A DNA stretch of 64,000 nt, from assembly GCA_009835735.1 (NCBI GenBank), contig VXWX01000015.1, forward strand, positions 20,521-84,520. The letters run 5' to 3'. Position numbers and translations under genes: made by a program. Shown piece by piece: positions 1 through 9,925 of this stretch (position 1 is its first letter; every line of letters begins with the position of its first letter). Under the pieces are notes generated by a model. The model was not told where the DNA came from. It searched no databases and saw only the letters and a list, made by a program, of their open reading frames with translations. Origin of the DNA: Acidimicrobiaceae bacterium (GTDB lineage Bacteria > Actinomycetota > Acidimicrobiia > Acidimicrobiales > Aldehydirespiratoraceae).

Positions 1-510
1 GTTCTCCAGCCGGCGGGCCATCGAGCAGTCCCACTCGTAGACGTCCAGGTGCAGGAACTGGTAGCTCGGGTCGTCGAACATCGGGACCGACGGCGGCGGG
101 TGGATGGGATCGCCCAGGCAGGTGTACACCAGGCCGCTGACCTCGCAGGTGGGGTAGCTGGGCAGCTTCACGTTGACGTGCTGCGACAGCTCCTCGCGGG
201 CCGGGATCCGGGCCACCGCGCCGGTGGCGTCGTAGGTCCAGCCGTGGTACGGGCAGCGCAGGCAGTCGTCGACGACCACGCCGAGGGAGAGCGCGGTGCC
301 CTTGTGCAGGCACTGGTCGTCGAACACGACGGGCTGGCCGTCGAGCCGCACCACCACCATCTTCTTGCCGTACAGCACGAAGCCCTGCGGCGTGTCGGTC
401 AGCTCGTCCGAGTAGGCCACCGGGTACCAGAACTTGTCCCGCATGGCCTCGTAGAGCTTGTCCTCGGTGTCGGCGTCTACGTAGTCGATCCGGTCCTCGA
501 GCTGGGTCAT
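1..510 (-). CDS. Rieske 2Fe-2S aromatic ring-hydroxylating/demethylating oxygenase, N-terminal part (truncated by window edge)
   Basis: Reverse translation MTQLEDRIDYVDADTEDKLYEAMRDKFWYPVAYSDELTD...CLHKGTALSLG...LRCPYHGWTYD; Rieske C-x-H / C-x2-H cluster. Confidence 0.88.
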   Translation of the reverse strand, partial: MTQLEDRIDYVDADTEDKLYEAMRDKFWYPVAYSDELTDTPQGFVLYGKKMVVVRLDGQPVVFDDQCLHKGTALSLGVVVDDCLRCPYHGWTYDATGAVARIPAREELSQHVNVKLPSYPTCEVSGLVYTCLGDPIHPPPSVPMFDDPSYQFLHLDVYEWDCSMARRLEN

Positions 511-523
511 CGGACGCCTCCCT

Positions 524-1468
524 TCATCTCTCGCCCCGGAAATAAGGTACGCCCAGGTGCAGGGGCTCGTGGCTGCGGCGCCGGTTGACGACCAGGGCCG
601 CGATGGTCAGCACGAACGGCAGGGCCAGCAGCAACTGGTGGGGCACCTCGACGCCGCGGGCCTGGAGCGACAGCTGGTAGGCGTCGAGGTAGCCGAAGAA
701 GAGGGCACCGGCCAGGATCCTCCCGATCCGCCAGTTGCCGAAGATCACGATGGCCAGCGCGATCCATCCCCGGCCGGCGGCCACGTCGACGAAGAACAGC
801 CCCGACAGGAACACGCTCAAGAACGCGCCGGCCAGGCCGGCCATCAGGCCCCCGAAGGCCAGCGCCAAGTACTGCATCCCGGTGACGTTGATGCCCCGCA
901 TGTCGCAGGCCGCCGGGTTGTTGCCGACGCTGCGCAGCTCGAGGCCGAACTGGGTCCGGTTCAGCGTCCACCACAGCACGGGACAACTGAGGATGGCTGC
1001 GTACGTCAGCCAGTGTTGGCTGAAGACGACCTCCCCGACCGCCGGGATGTCGGACAGGAGTGGGATCTCGGCATAGTCGAAGGTGTCGCTGCGGGGCATC
1101 TCGCCGCCGGTCTGCGGGTAGAACGCCCGGAACAGGTAGAAGGCCATGCCGATGCCGAACAGGTTGAGGGCGAGCCCGGCCACGACCTGCTCGACCTTGA
1201 TGCTGCTCACGAGGACGGCCATCAGCAGCGACAGGAGTATTCCGGCCCCGACCCCGCTGAGCACTCCCAGCCACAGGGAGTCGGCCTTGTCGGCCACCAC
1301 GAAGGACCCGAACGCCGACACCGTGATGGTGCCCTCGATGCCCAGGTTGAGGATGCCGGCCCGCTCGGTGACCATCTCGCCCAGCGCGGCCAGCAGCAGC
1401 GGCGTGGCGATGCGGATGGCGCTAGCCAGCACGCCCACGTTGATGAGGGCCTCAAGGACGTCACTCAT
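524..1468 (-). CDS. ABC transporter permease (BMP/nucleoside-type importer)
   Basis: 314-aa hydrophobic protein, GERAGILNLGIEGTI signature typical of this permease family; paralogous to 13934..14881. Confidence 0.9.
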   Translation of the reverse strand: MSDVLEALINVGVLASAIRIATPLLLAALGEMVTERAGILNLGIEGTITVSAFGSFVVADKADSLWLGVLSGVGAGILLSLLMAVLVSSIKVEQVVAGLALNLFGIGMAFYLFRAFYPQTGGEMPRSDTFDYAEIPLLSDIPAVGEVVFSQHWLTYAAILSCPVLWWTLNRTQFGLELRSVGNNPAACDMRGINVTGMQYLALAFGGLMAGLAGAFLSVFLSGLFFVDVAAGRGWIALAIVIFGNWRIGRILAGALFFGYLDAYQLSLQARGVEVPHQLLLALPFVLTIAALVVNRRRSHEPLHLGVPYFRGER

Positions 1469-2585
1469 CGCTACGGGTCCTCTGGAGCCGGTAGCGCACC
1501 GCCACCGCGCCGGTCAGCACGAAGATGAGCGACAGCCCCTGGATCACGTCGACCAGCGCGGCCGGGATCCCGGTCTGGATCTGCATCGTCACCGCGCCGT
1601 TTACAAGGGCCCCGAACGCGATGGCGCTCACGACCACCCCGGCCGGATGCAGGCGGCCGATGAGGGCGATGATGATGCCCACGAAGCCGAAGTTGTTGGA
1701 GATGTCGAGCTGGAGGCGATGGTGTATTCCTGAAAACTCGGCCGCGCCGGCCAGGCCGGCCAGCGCGCCGCTGATCGCCATCACCAGCACGGTCACCCGG
1801 GGAACCGAGATCCCCTTGTAGGAGCCCGCGGTGCGGTTGATGCCGACGCCTCGCACCTCGTATCCCAGCGCGGTCCGTCTGAGCACTACGTGAACCACGA
1901 CGGCTACGGCCACCGCGATCCCGAATCCCCAGTGGAGCCGGCTTCCGTCGATCATCAGCGGCAGATGGGCTGACTCCGGCAGCGTCACCGTCTGGAAGTA
2001 GAACGTGTCGGGGGACCGCCACAGGTCGCCGAGGAGATACGACAGGATGAGCAGGATGATGAAGTTGAGCATCACCGTGGTGATGATCTCGTTGGTGTCG
2101 TAGCGGGCCTTCAGCAGGCCGGCGATCGACGCCCACAACGCCCCGGCCGCGGCCGCCGCGATGAACAGCACTGGCACCATCACGCCGCGGGGGAGATGGG
2201 CGTGCCAAAGGTCGCTGACGAAGAACGCCCCCATGGCGCCGGCGAAGAACTGGCCCTCGCCCCCGATGTTCCACACCCTGGCCCGGAAGGCGAAGGCGGC
2301 CGCCAGGCCGGTGAAGATGAGCGGGGTCGCCTGGACCAGGGTCTCGTAGACCGCCCGCCTGGATCCGAAGGCGCCGTCGAACAGGGCCCGGTAGGAGTCG
2401 ACGACGCTCTTGTCGGAGGCCGCGATCAGGATCGAGCAGATGGCCAGCCCGACGATGAAGGCGCCTACGAGGGTGACGACCTCGTGCCAGGGCTTGACCT
2501 CCAGCCGTCTCTCCAGGCGCCACCCGGTTCGGCGAAGCAGGCTCCCCGAAGACGCACCGGGCGTGGTCGGAACATCCGTGTTCAT
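1461..2585 (-). CDS. ABC transporter permease (BMP/nucleoside-type importer)
   Basis: Starts MNTDVPTTPGASSGSLL; ATGA overlap with upstream ATPase; WNIGGEGQFFAGA motif; paralogous to 14898..16064. Confidence 0.88.
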   Translation of the reverse strand: MNTDVPTTPGASSGSLLRRTGWRLERRLEVKPWHEVVTLVGAFIVGLAICSILIAASDKSVVDSYRALFDGAFGSRRAVYETLVQATPLIFTGLAAAFAFRARVWNIGGEGQFFAGAMGAFFVSDLWHAHLPRGVMVPVLFIAAAAAGALWASIAGLLKARYDTNEIITTVMLNFIILLILSYLLGDLWRSPDTFYFQTVTLPESAHLPLMIDGSRLHWGFGIAVAVAVVVHVVLRRTALGYEVRGVGINRTAGSYKGISVPRVTVLVMAISGALAGLAGAAEFSGIHHRLQLDISNNFGFVGIIIALIGRLHPAGVVVSAIAFGALVNGAVTMQIQTGIPAALVDVIQGLSLIFVLTGAVAVRYRLQRTRSDE

Positions 2586-4123
2586 GCCAGGGCCTCGCCC
2601 GGGGCGCCCGACACCCCGGCCATCCACATGCCGATCCGGTCGACGGTCGCGTCGCGGCGGTCGACCTCGCCGACGATGCGGCCGTCGAACATGACCGCGA
2701 TGCGGCTCGACAGGTTCAGCAGTTCGTCCAGGTCCTCGGAGATCAGGAGGATGGCCGCACCCTGGTCGCGCTCTTCGACCAGGCGCCGCCTCACGTACTC
2801 GGTGGCGCCGATGTCCAATCCCCTCGTCGGCTGGTGGACGACCAGCAGCCGGGGCTGGCCGGCGAGCTCGCGGGCCATCACGATCTTCTGCAGGTTCCCG
2901 CCCGACAGGACGCGGGTGACGTGCGCCGGCGACGGCGCGGCGATGTCGAAAGCCGCGAACGAGTCGTCGGCGAATTCGCCGATGCCCTTCTGGTTGAGCC
3001 AGCCCCGCCGTCCGAAGCGGTCGGAACGCTGGCGGCCGAGGATCAGGTTCTCGCTGATCCGGAAGTCCATCATGAGGCCCTGATGGATGCGGTCGGCGGG
3101 AACGCTGGCGATGCCGATCTCGAGCCGGCCGGCCGGGGAGAGCTCGGCAATGTCCTTCGCGTCGACGAGGATGCGGCCGGCATCGGCCGGCTTCATACCG
3201 ACGAGCACGTCGAACAGCGCGTCCTGGCCGTTGCCCGACACACCGGCGATGCCCAGGATCTCGCGCTCGTGCACCTGGAGCGACACCTGCTTTAGGGAGC
3301 CCCGACCGGACTCGGTGGCGACGTCGAGTCCCGAGACGTCGAGCACCAGGTCTCCCCGGGGGGCCTCGACCACGTCGATGGCCAAGTCCACATCGCGGCC
3401 GACCATCATCCTGGTCAGGTCGGCCATGGTCACCTCCGAGGTGAGGGAGGTGCGGACCACGCGGCCGCGCCGCAGGACGGTCACATCGTCGGAGATCTCC
3501 ATCACCTCGTGGAGCTTGTGGGTGATCAGCACGATGGTGAGTCCCTCGGAGGCCATACGGCGCAGGGTCGCGAAAAGCCGCTCGATGCCTTCGGGGGTGA
3601 GCACCGCGGTCGGCTCGTCGAGGATCAGCACCTCGCAGCCCAAGTAGAGGGCCTTGAGGATCTCTACCCACTGCTGCTGGCCCACCGCCAGGTCGCCGAC
3701 CGGGGTGTCGAGGTCGACCTCGACGCCGTAGAGGTCGCACAGCTCACCGAGGCGGCCCCGGGCCGCTCGCAGGTCGACCTTCGCCTCGCCCCGGGTGCCG
3801 ATGACGACGTTCTCCAGAACCGACATCGGGGTGACCAGCTCGAAGTGCTGGCGCACCATCCCGATCCCGGCCGCGATGGCGTCGCGGGGTGAGACCATGT
3901 GGATCGGCTCACCCCGCAGCTCGATGGCGCCCTCGTCGGGCTCGTGCACGCCGTAGAACAGGTCGGCGAGAGTGCTCTTGCCGGCCCCGTTCTCCCCGAG
4001 CAGGCAGTGCACCCTGGCCCGATGGACCTCCAGCGTGATGTCGTCGTTGGCGACCACGCCGGGGAACCGCTTGGTCACGCCGCGGGCCCGCAGCAGGACG
4101 GAGTCAGCGCCGTCGCCGTTCAT
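2582..4123 (-). CDS. ABC transporter ATP-binding protein, tandem NBD (simple sugar/nucleoside class)
   Basis: Walker A GENGAGKSTL, second NBD with LSGGNLQK, 513 aa. Confidence 0.93.
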   Translation of the reverse strand: MNGDGADSVLLRARGVTKRFPGVVANDDITLEVHRARVHCLLGENGAGKSTLADLFYGVHEPDEGAIELRGEPIHMVSPRDAIAAGIGMVRQHFELVTPMSVLENVVIGTRGEAKVDLRAARGRLGELCDLYGVEVDLDTPVGDLAVGQQQWVEILKALYLGCEVLILDEPTAVLTPEGIERLFATLRRMASEGLTIVLITHKLHEVMEISDDVTVLRRGRVVRTSLTSEVTMADLTRMMVGRDVDLAIDVVEAPRGDLVLDVSGLDVATESGRGSLKQVSLQVHEREILGIAGVSGNGQDALFDVLVGMKPADAGRILVDAKDIAELSPAGRLEIGIASVPADRIHQGLMMDFRISENLILGRQRSDRFGRRGWLNQKGIGEFADDSFAAFDIAAPSPAHVTRVLSGGNLQKIVMARELAGQPRLLVVHQPTRGLDIGATEYVRRRLVEERDQGAAILLISEDLDELLNLSSRIAVMFDGRIVGEVDRRDATVDRIGMWMAGVSGAPGEALA

Positions 4124-4172
4124 GGCACCGAACGGTAATGAGCCGTGGGCATCGGTGTTGGGACCGGAGCCG

Positions 4173-4664
4173 CTAGGCGCCCCAGAACCCGTGATGGACC
4201 TGCACCGCCTCCTCCACGAGATGAGGCCCGCTGATGTCGATGTGGCGCTGCCCGCTGGCCAGCACGGCCCGGCATCCGACCCCGGTCATGGTGGCGTTCT
4301 CGTCCCGCTCGCCGCTGTCGAACGGCATCAGGTCCGACTCGTTCATGCCGTAGACGAGGCGGTTGACGCCGGCCCAGTACATGGCGCCGGCGCACATCGC
4401 GCACGGCTCGCAGCTCGCGTACACGGTCCCGCCGGCGATCTGCTCGGCGGTCAGGGTGAGGCCCATCTCGCGGGCCAGGTTGGTCTCGGCGTGGCCGATC
4501 AGGTCGCCGGTGGTGACCACCGAGTTCTCGGCCTCGACGAGGACGCTCCCGGAGCTGTCTACGAAGATCGCCCCGAACGGGTGGTTCCCGTTCTGGCGGG
4601 AGCGCCTCGAGACGTCGATGGCCCGCCGCAGCAGCTGCTCCTCCCGCTCGGTCAGCTCAGACAT
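4173..4664 (-). CDS. nucleoside/guanine deaminase-like zinc deaminase (CDA superfamily)
   Basis: HAE...PCAMCAGAMYWAGV motif; HPFGAIFVD N-terminal. Confidence 0.85.
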   Translation of the reverse strand: MSELTEREEQLLRRAIDVSRRSRQNGNHPFGAIFVDSSGSVLVEAENSVVTTGDLIGHAETNLAREMGLTLTAEQIAGGTVYASCEPCAMCAGAMYWAGVNRLVYGMNESDLMPFDSGERDENATMTGVGCRAVLASGQRHIDISGPHLVEEAVQVHHGFWGA

Positions 4665-4735
4665 CGGCGGCTCCCCTCGATTCTGCTGTTGTCGGCGGCC
4701 GGCCCGGGTCAGCGGGCCGGCCGCTCTCGAGTGGA

Positions 4736-5884
4736 TCAGCCGACGTCGCCCGGATTGAACTCCACGACCAGTTCCCCGTTCATGATCTGGTCCCGAGCAG
4801 CGTTGACCTCGGCGATCACGTCGGCGGGCACGAGGGCCTCGTTCAACGGAGCGATGTCGGCCCCGCCCTCGGCCATGTAGAACTGGATCCGCTCGGTCGG
4901 GGCGTCATAGGGCTCGCCGGCGGTCTCGTGGGCCCACCACTCGTCGATCAGGACCCTCAGTCCCGGATCCCACAGGATCAGCACGCTCGTGATGACGACC
5001 TCGGGGGCCAGCGCCTCCTGGTCGTCCAGGTCGCCGATGGTGAACACCCGGTCCGCCTCCAGAGCCGCCTGGAAGGTGCCGAAGGTCGAGGCCGCGTAGA
5101 GGCTGTCGGCGCCCTCCTCGATGAGGGCGGCACCGGCCTCCTGGGCGGCGGCCGGATCGAACCAGCTCTCGATGTAGGTCACCCGGGTCTCTATGTCGGG
5201 GTTCACCGAGCGTGCGCCCGCGAAGAACCCGTTGACCGGCCCGTTCACGTTCGGGAACGGGAAGGCGGCCACCGAGCCGATCATGCCGGTCTCGGAGAGG
5301 TGGCCCGCGGCGATGCCGGCGAGGTAGGCGGCCTCGTGGGGCAGGACGTCCAGCCAGTAGCCGTTGCCGCCCCGGCCCTCGTTGCCGGATCCGGTGAACG
5401 ACCAGAGGATCTCCGGGAAGTCGTCCCTGATGGCGTAGATGGAGTCGGAGTAGGTGCTGTGGGCGATGATCATGTCGAACTCGCCGGTCTCAGCGGTCTG
5501 GCGGAGGACACGCTCGCCGTCGGCGTAGGAGATGTTCTCGAAGTACTCATAGGTGATGTCGAGGTCGTAAGGCGCCTCCGCGGTGACCCGGTTGAGTGCC
5601 CCCAGCATCGAGGTGCTCCAGGTGTCGTCGGCGGTGTTCCCGAAGATGACCGCGATGTGGATCGACGTGGGATCCTCGCTGGTCGCCGGTTCGGGGGCCT
5701 CTTCGGCGGGGGCCGGCTCGGGGTCTGCCGTGGTCGCGGGCGCCTCGGCCGGTTCCGGCGCGGCGGCCGGTTCGGGCTCGTCGTCCCCGCAAGCCACCAG
5801 GACTGTCGAGAAGGCCAGCACTGTGGCCAGCAGTCGGATCGTGAGTCGCATCATCGGTGCCCCCTGATGGTCGGTGCCCTTCAC
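4736..5884 (-). CDS. BMP family ABC transporter substrate-binding lipoprotein
   Basis: Lipobox LVACGDD, Pro/Glu/Ala linker, IHIAVIFGNTADDTWS BMP-like domain; upstream of importer genes. Confidence 0.88.
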   Translation of the reverse strand: MKGTDHQGAPMMRLTIRLLATVLAFSTVLVACGDDEPEPAAAPEPAEAPATTADPEPAPAEEAPEPATSEDPTSIHIAVIFGNTADDTWSTSMLGALNRVTAEAPYDLDITYEYFENISYADGERVLRQTAETGEFDMIIAHSTYSDSIYAIRDDFPEILWSFTGSGNEGRGGNGYWLDVLPHEAAYLAGIAAGHLSETGMIGSVAAFPFPNVNGPVNGFFAGARSVNPDIETRVTYIESWFDPAAAQEAGAALIEEGADSLYAASTFGTFQAALEADRVFTIGDLDDQEALAPEVVITSVLILWDPGLRVLIDEWWAHETAGEPYDAPTERIQFYMAEGGADIAPLNEALVPADVIAEVNAARDQIMNGELVVEFNPGDVG

Positions 5885-5924
5885 GGCCGCTGGACATCAC
5901 GCCGGGAGGCGTGAACGGCCGAAC

Positions 5925-5939
5925 ATTGGCAAGAGCAAT
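5925..5939. promoter_or_regulatory. weak candidate copy of the island operator (ATTGGCAAGAGCAAT) upstream of BMP operon 1
   Basis: ATTG-N7-CAAT, 15 bp, about 41 nt upstream of the ATG; matches only outer bases of ATTGATCACATCAAT. Confidence 0.3.
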
Positions 5940-6010
5940 ACTGTGGCGCGCAGACCCGGCGAATGTCAAAGCGGCTGGCACCGCTGCCTAGGCTCGCCGG
6001 CCGCGCGAAC

Positions 6011-6038
6011 TTGACTTGAGGGTGGGCGTCGCTACACT
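6011..6038 (+). promoter_or_regulatory. predicted promoter of gcvT-like gene: TTGACT-16 bp-TACACT
   Basis: -35/-10-like boxes 75 bp upstream of ATG 6114. Confidence 0.5.
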
Positions 6039-6048
6039 CCCGCCAAGT

Positions 6049-6063
6049 ATTGATCACATCAAT
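6049..6063. promoter_or_regulatory. palindromic candidate operator ATTGATCACATCAAT
   Basis: Perfect 6-bp inverted repeat with 3-nt spacer just downstream of predicted -10; related sites at 19156 and 23962. Confidence 0.6.
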
Positions 6064-6113
6064 CTCATGGGCCGATTAGCTCGCGAGTCCCCGAGGCATA
6101 GAGGATTGGACGC

Positions 6114-7349
6114 ATGCGGATCAGCGGAACGCCATTCACATCGCGAGTCGCAGCGCTGGTCAAGTCGGGCACATGGAGCGAGTGGTCGACCGGCGAAGTG
6201 GTCTACCTTCGCCCGGAGTCGTTCTGGGATCACGGGCGTGAAGTGGCCGCCATGCGCGACGCGGCGGTCCTGGAGGACAAGTCGCCCCTCGAGATGTACT
6301 TCTTCTCGGGTCCTGACGTCGTGGAGTACCTCCAGAGGCTCGTCATTCGCGACATCTCGAGGATGGAGTTGCGGCATGCCTATTACAATGTATTCTGTGA
6401 TGAGCGGGGCAAGCTCATAAGCGACGGTCTGCTGTTCCGGATGTCCGAGCAGCAGTTCTGCTACACCGCCAGCCCGCTGGATGTCTGGTATGCGCAGAAC
6501 GCTGAAGGGTTCGATGTCACCGTCGAGAACGTCACCGAGGAGTGGGGGATCCTCCACGTCCAGGGCCCGGCATCCGACGACATACTGGCCAGGGCGGCAG
6601 GACAGGATCTGTCCGGTCTGCGCTTCTCCCGAGGCACCGAGATCCGGCTCGCCTCGGCCGACGTCTGGGTCTGGCGGCAAGGCTTCACGGGTGAGCGCGG
6701 CTTCGAGTTCTGGGTACGCGCCGAGGACGCCCTCGACGTTTGGGACGCCCTGTACGCCGCGGGAGAGCCGCTCGGAATGATGCCGCTCGGGGATATGGCC
6801 GAGGACGTCGGCCGCATCGAAGCCGGTCTCATCCTGCCTGTCATCGACTACACGAGAGCCGGTCCCGACAGCTCTACGCATTCCGGCGATCCCACATCCC
6901 CGCAGCATGTCCAGTGGGAGGCGACACCCGAGGAGATGAACATTGGGAGGTTCATCGACTTCGGGAAGGGAGACTTCGCCGGCAGGGACGCTCTGCTGGC
7001 CGAGCGACAGAGCGGCGGACCGGCCCGACGCCTCGTCGGGCTGCGCATCGACGGGCAGGACATTGCGGCCCAGCAGCGTGAGCAGGGCGTGCCGCCCCGT
7101 GTTCCGCAGCGTTGGAGGTTCCCGCTCCTGCCGGTCCGATCCGAGGACGGCCATGTCGGGTACACGAACAGCATCGCGTGGAGCCCGAGATTCGGTGGGC
7201 TCGTCGGGCTTGCCCGGATCGGCACCGACTCTGCTGAGCCTGGGACGAACATGTTCGTGGATTGGAACATCTCCGGTTCAACATACGAGGTTGGCGCGGT
7301 GGTCTCGGAGCTTCCGTTCGTCGAGATGAAGCGCAGGAACGAGTCGTAG
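6114..7349 (+). CDS. GcvT-like aminomethyltransferase/THF-dependent demethylase family protein
   Basis: 411 aa, GFTGERGFEFWV, DVGRIEAGLI and C-terminal barrel; paralogue of 22664..23935. Confidence 0.8.
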   Translation: MRISGTPFTSRVAALVKSGTWSEWSTGEVVYLRPESFWDHGREVAAMRDAAVLEDKSPLEMYFFSGPDVVEYLQRLVIRDISRMELRHAYYNVFCDERGKLISDGLLFRMSEQQFCYTASPLDVWYAQNAEGFDVTVENVTEEWGILHVQGPASDDILARAAGQDLSGLRFSRGTEIRLASADVWVWRQGFTGERGFEFWVRAEDALDVWDALYAAGEPLGMMPLGDMAEDVGRIEAGLILPVIDYTRAGPDSSTHSGDPTSPQHVQWEATPEEMNIGRFIDFGKGDFAGRDALLAERQSGGPARRLVGLRIDGQDIAAQQREQGVPPRVPQRWRFPLLPVRSEDGHVGYTNSIAWSPRFGGLVGLARIGTDSAEPGTNMFVDWNISGSTYEVGAVVSELPFVEMKRRNES

Positions 7350-7369
7350 GACTCGCTTCTGGACGAGCC

Positions 7370-8407
7370 TCAGCTCAGGCGCTGTCCGGTTGCCTGGCGG
7401 GCGGCGTCGGGGCCCCTGGCGATCTCGCGCAGCCAACGGCGGTACTCGATGGCGACCCGGTCGACCCCGGCGATCTGGAGCTCGGCGCTCAGGTCGACGG
7501 GCAGCTCCTCGGGGCGCTGGGACTCGACGAAGGCGAGATCCTGGCCGATGACCAGCGCGTTGAAGTCGAGCATCTCGGTGTCGGTGGCCTCGTCGAAGGC
7601 GTAGTCGCGGCCCATGAACGTGAAGCACCGGCAGGTTCTGCGGCCGGTGGGGCAGACGCTGAAGAACAGCAGGTAGCGCTGGTCGACCGACTCGATGTAC
7701 TGGTCGAGCAGGATGGTGTTGGGCATGAACAGCCGGTAGTCGAGCTTGACCTCGACGGCGCCGGTGATCTCAAGGCTCCTGTTCTTGCCCGAGTCGGGCG
7801 GCTCGGCCATGTGGGGGTGCTCGAAGCGCAGTTCGTTGCGATGCCGTCCTATGGAGTGGTCGGGGACCTCGGGGTGGGCCGAGTCGCCCAGCACGCCGTC
7901 GTGGACCCAGGCGAAGTGGCCGAAGTCCACGTAGTTCTCGATGCGGCGGGACAGCGCGCACCTCCAGTCGTAGGGTTCGACCTCTACGTGGCGGAACGAC
8001 TCGTCGCCGAAGTAGGGGTTCTCCGGCAGCGGGTAGACGGGGTCGCCGGTGAGGCACACCCAGATCAGCCCCAGGTGCTCGGCGGCCCGATAAGCGGTGA
8101 GGCGGGCCCGCGACGGGATCTTCACGTCGGGCCGGGCGGGAATCCTGGTGCAGCGGCCCTGGCCGTTGTAGGTCCAGCCGTGGTAGCCGCAGCGCAGGCC
8201 CTCATCGCTGACCGAGCCGAGCGACAGGGCGGTGCCGCGGTGCACGCAGATGTCCCGGAAGGCCGACACCTGGCCGTCGATGCGGGCCAGCACCAGGGGC
8301 TCGTCCAGCAGGGTCACCGCCAGAGGCCCGCCGCCGGCCAGCTCGGACGTGTAGGCCACCGGGTGCCAGAAGCCCCGCAGCGCCTCGTACAGGCCGTCCT
8401 CGCTCAC
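7370..8407 (-). CDS. Rieske 2Fe-2S oxygenase alpha subunit
   Basis: CVHRGTALSLG...LRCGYHGWTY and ENYVDFGHFAWVHDG; GTG start overlaps groES stop. Confidence 0.9.
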   Translation of the reverse strand: MSEDGLYEALRGFWHPVAYTSELAGGGPLAVTLLDEPLVLARIDGQVSAFRDICVHRGTALSLGSVSDEGLRCGYHGWTYNGQGRCTRIPARPDVKIPSRARLTAYRAAEHLGLIWVCLTGDPVYPLPENPYFGDESFRHVEVEPYDWRCALSRRIENYVDFGHFAWVHDGVLGDSAHPEVPDHSIGRHRNELRFEHPHMAEPPDSGKNRSLEITGAVEVKLDYRLFMPNTILLDQYIESVDQRYLLFFSVCPTGRRTCRCFTFMGRDYAFDEATDTEMLDFNALVIGQDLAFVESQRPEELPVDLSAELQIAGVDRVAIEYRRWLREIARGPDAARQATGQRLS

Positions 8408-8796
8408 AAGTACAAGCCGGTGCTGCCCTTGTCGAGGCGCTCGGCGGCCACGGCGTGGACGTCGCGCTCGCGCAGGATGATGTAGTCGCGGCCCCGGACC
8501 TCCACCTCGTAGCGGTCCTCGGGGTTGAACAGCACCCGGTCGCCCTTCTCCATGTTGCGGACGTTGGGGCCGACCGCCACCACCTCGGCCCAAGTGAGGC
8601 GCTTGCCCACCTGGGCGGTGGCCGGGATGAGGATGCCGCCGGTCGAGCGGCGCTCGCCCTCGGCCTCGCCCACGGCCACCAGGATCCGGTCGTTGAGCAT
8701 CTTGACCGGCAGCCGGTCGTCGTCGTGGGGGCCGGGAGCGGAGTCGTTGCGGGACTTGGCTTCGGAACGGGGCTCGGTCGCAGTCACGGATCCCAA
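8404..8796 (-). CDS. GroES-family co-chaperonin paralogue
   Basis: VKMLNDRILV...GGILIPATAQVGKRLTWAEVVAVGPN...GDRVLFNPED; long N-terminal extension. Confidence 0.85.
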   Translation of the reverse strand: MGSVTATEPRSEAKSRNDSAPGPHDDDRLPVKMLNDRILVAVGEAEGERRSTGGILIPATAQVGKRLTWAEVVAVGPNVRNMEKGDRVLFNPEDRYEVEVRGRDYIILRERDVHAVAAERLDKGSTGLYL

Positions 8797-8839
8797 CGGT
8801 ATCGGTGCCCGGACTCGAGCCGCGAGGCCGAGCCGATCA

Positions 8840-9925
8840 TCAGCCCGTGGGAGCCAGCGCGATCTCGCCGTCGGCGATGCTGATCAGCCAGCGCCGGTAC
8901 TCGACGGTGCCCGCGTCGGCGCCCTTGACGTGCATCTCGGCGGTTAGGTCCACCGGCAACTCCTCGGGCCGCTGCGACTCGACGATGGGCTGGTCCTGGC
9001 CCAGGATCACGTACTGCATGTCGTGGAACTCCTGGTCACGGTCCAGCGCGTAGTTGCGGCCCACGAAGGTGAAGCACCGGGTCCGCCTGCGGTTGACCGG
9101 CGCTACGGCCACATACAGCACGAAGTCCTCGGTCACCCCGGCGGAGCTGTTGAGCTTCATGGCGTTAGGCATGTACACCCGGTAGCGCTTCCATGCCTCA
9201 TAGGTCAGGCCGTCGTGGTTGACCGCGGAGTTCTTGACGTTGTCTGTGTACTCGATGAACGGTCCGGCGGTGATCCTCAGCTCGGAGCCGTGGCGCACCA
9301 CGTCGTAGTCGGCGATCTCGGCCTCGTCGCGGTCGCCGAGGATCCCGTGATGCACATGGGCGAAGTGGGAGAAGTCAAAGTAGTTCTCCAGGCGCCGGGC
9401 CACCGAGCAGTCCCACTCGTAGGGATCGAAGCGCAGGAACCGGTATGAGGGATCGTCCAGTTCGGGGCATTCCGAGGGACCGAACAGCGGCGTCTCGCCC
9501 GAGACGCACGTCCACACCAAGCCTCCGGCTTCGATCGTCGGGTAGCTCGGCAGCTGGGCTGTCAGCTTGCCGTTCAACTCCGGCCTCGCCGGGATGTCGA
9601 CCACGGTGCCCTCGGCGTCGTAGGCCCAGCCGTGGTAGGCGCAGCGCAGCCAGCAGCCGTCGATCCGGCCCAGCGACAGGGCCGAGCCCCGGTGCCGGCA
9701 GATGTCACTGAAGACGTGGGCCTCCCCGTCGAGGCGGGCCACCGCCAGACGGGTGTCGAACAGCGTGACCTGCTGGGGCGAGTCGGTCAGGTCATCCGAG
9801 AAGGCCACCGGCTGCCAGAAGCGCTTCAACTGCTGGTAGAGCCGCTCCTCGCCAGCCATGTTGAGCTGGGTGTTGCCCTGAACCTCGAATCCTTCGGTCG
9901 CGGCGGGCTCTTGGGTCATGGTCAT
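8840..9925 (-). CDS. Rieske 2Fe-2S oxygenase alpha subunit
   Basis: CRHRGSALSLG...LRCAYHGWAYD; ENYFDFSHFAHVHHG; ATG overlaps ferredoxin stop. Confidence 0.9.
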   Translation of the reverse strand: MTMTQEPAATEGFEVQGNTQLNMAGEERLYQQLKRFWQPVAFSDDLTDSPQQVTLFDTRLAVARLDGEAHVFSDICRHRGSALSLGRIDGCWLRCAYHGWAYDAEGTVVDIPARPELNGKLTAQLPSYPTIEAGGLVWTCVSGETPLFGPSECPELDDPSYRFLRFDPYEWDCSVARRLENYFDFSHFAHVHHGILGDRDEAEIADYDVVRHGSELRITAGPFIEYTDNVKNSAVNHDGLTYEAWKRYRVYMPNAMKLNSSAGVTEDFVLYVAVAPVNRRRTRCFTFVGRNYALDRDQEFHDMQYVILGQDQPIVESQRPEELPVDLTAEMHVKGADAGTVEYRRWLISIADGEIALAPTG

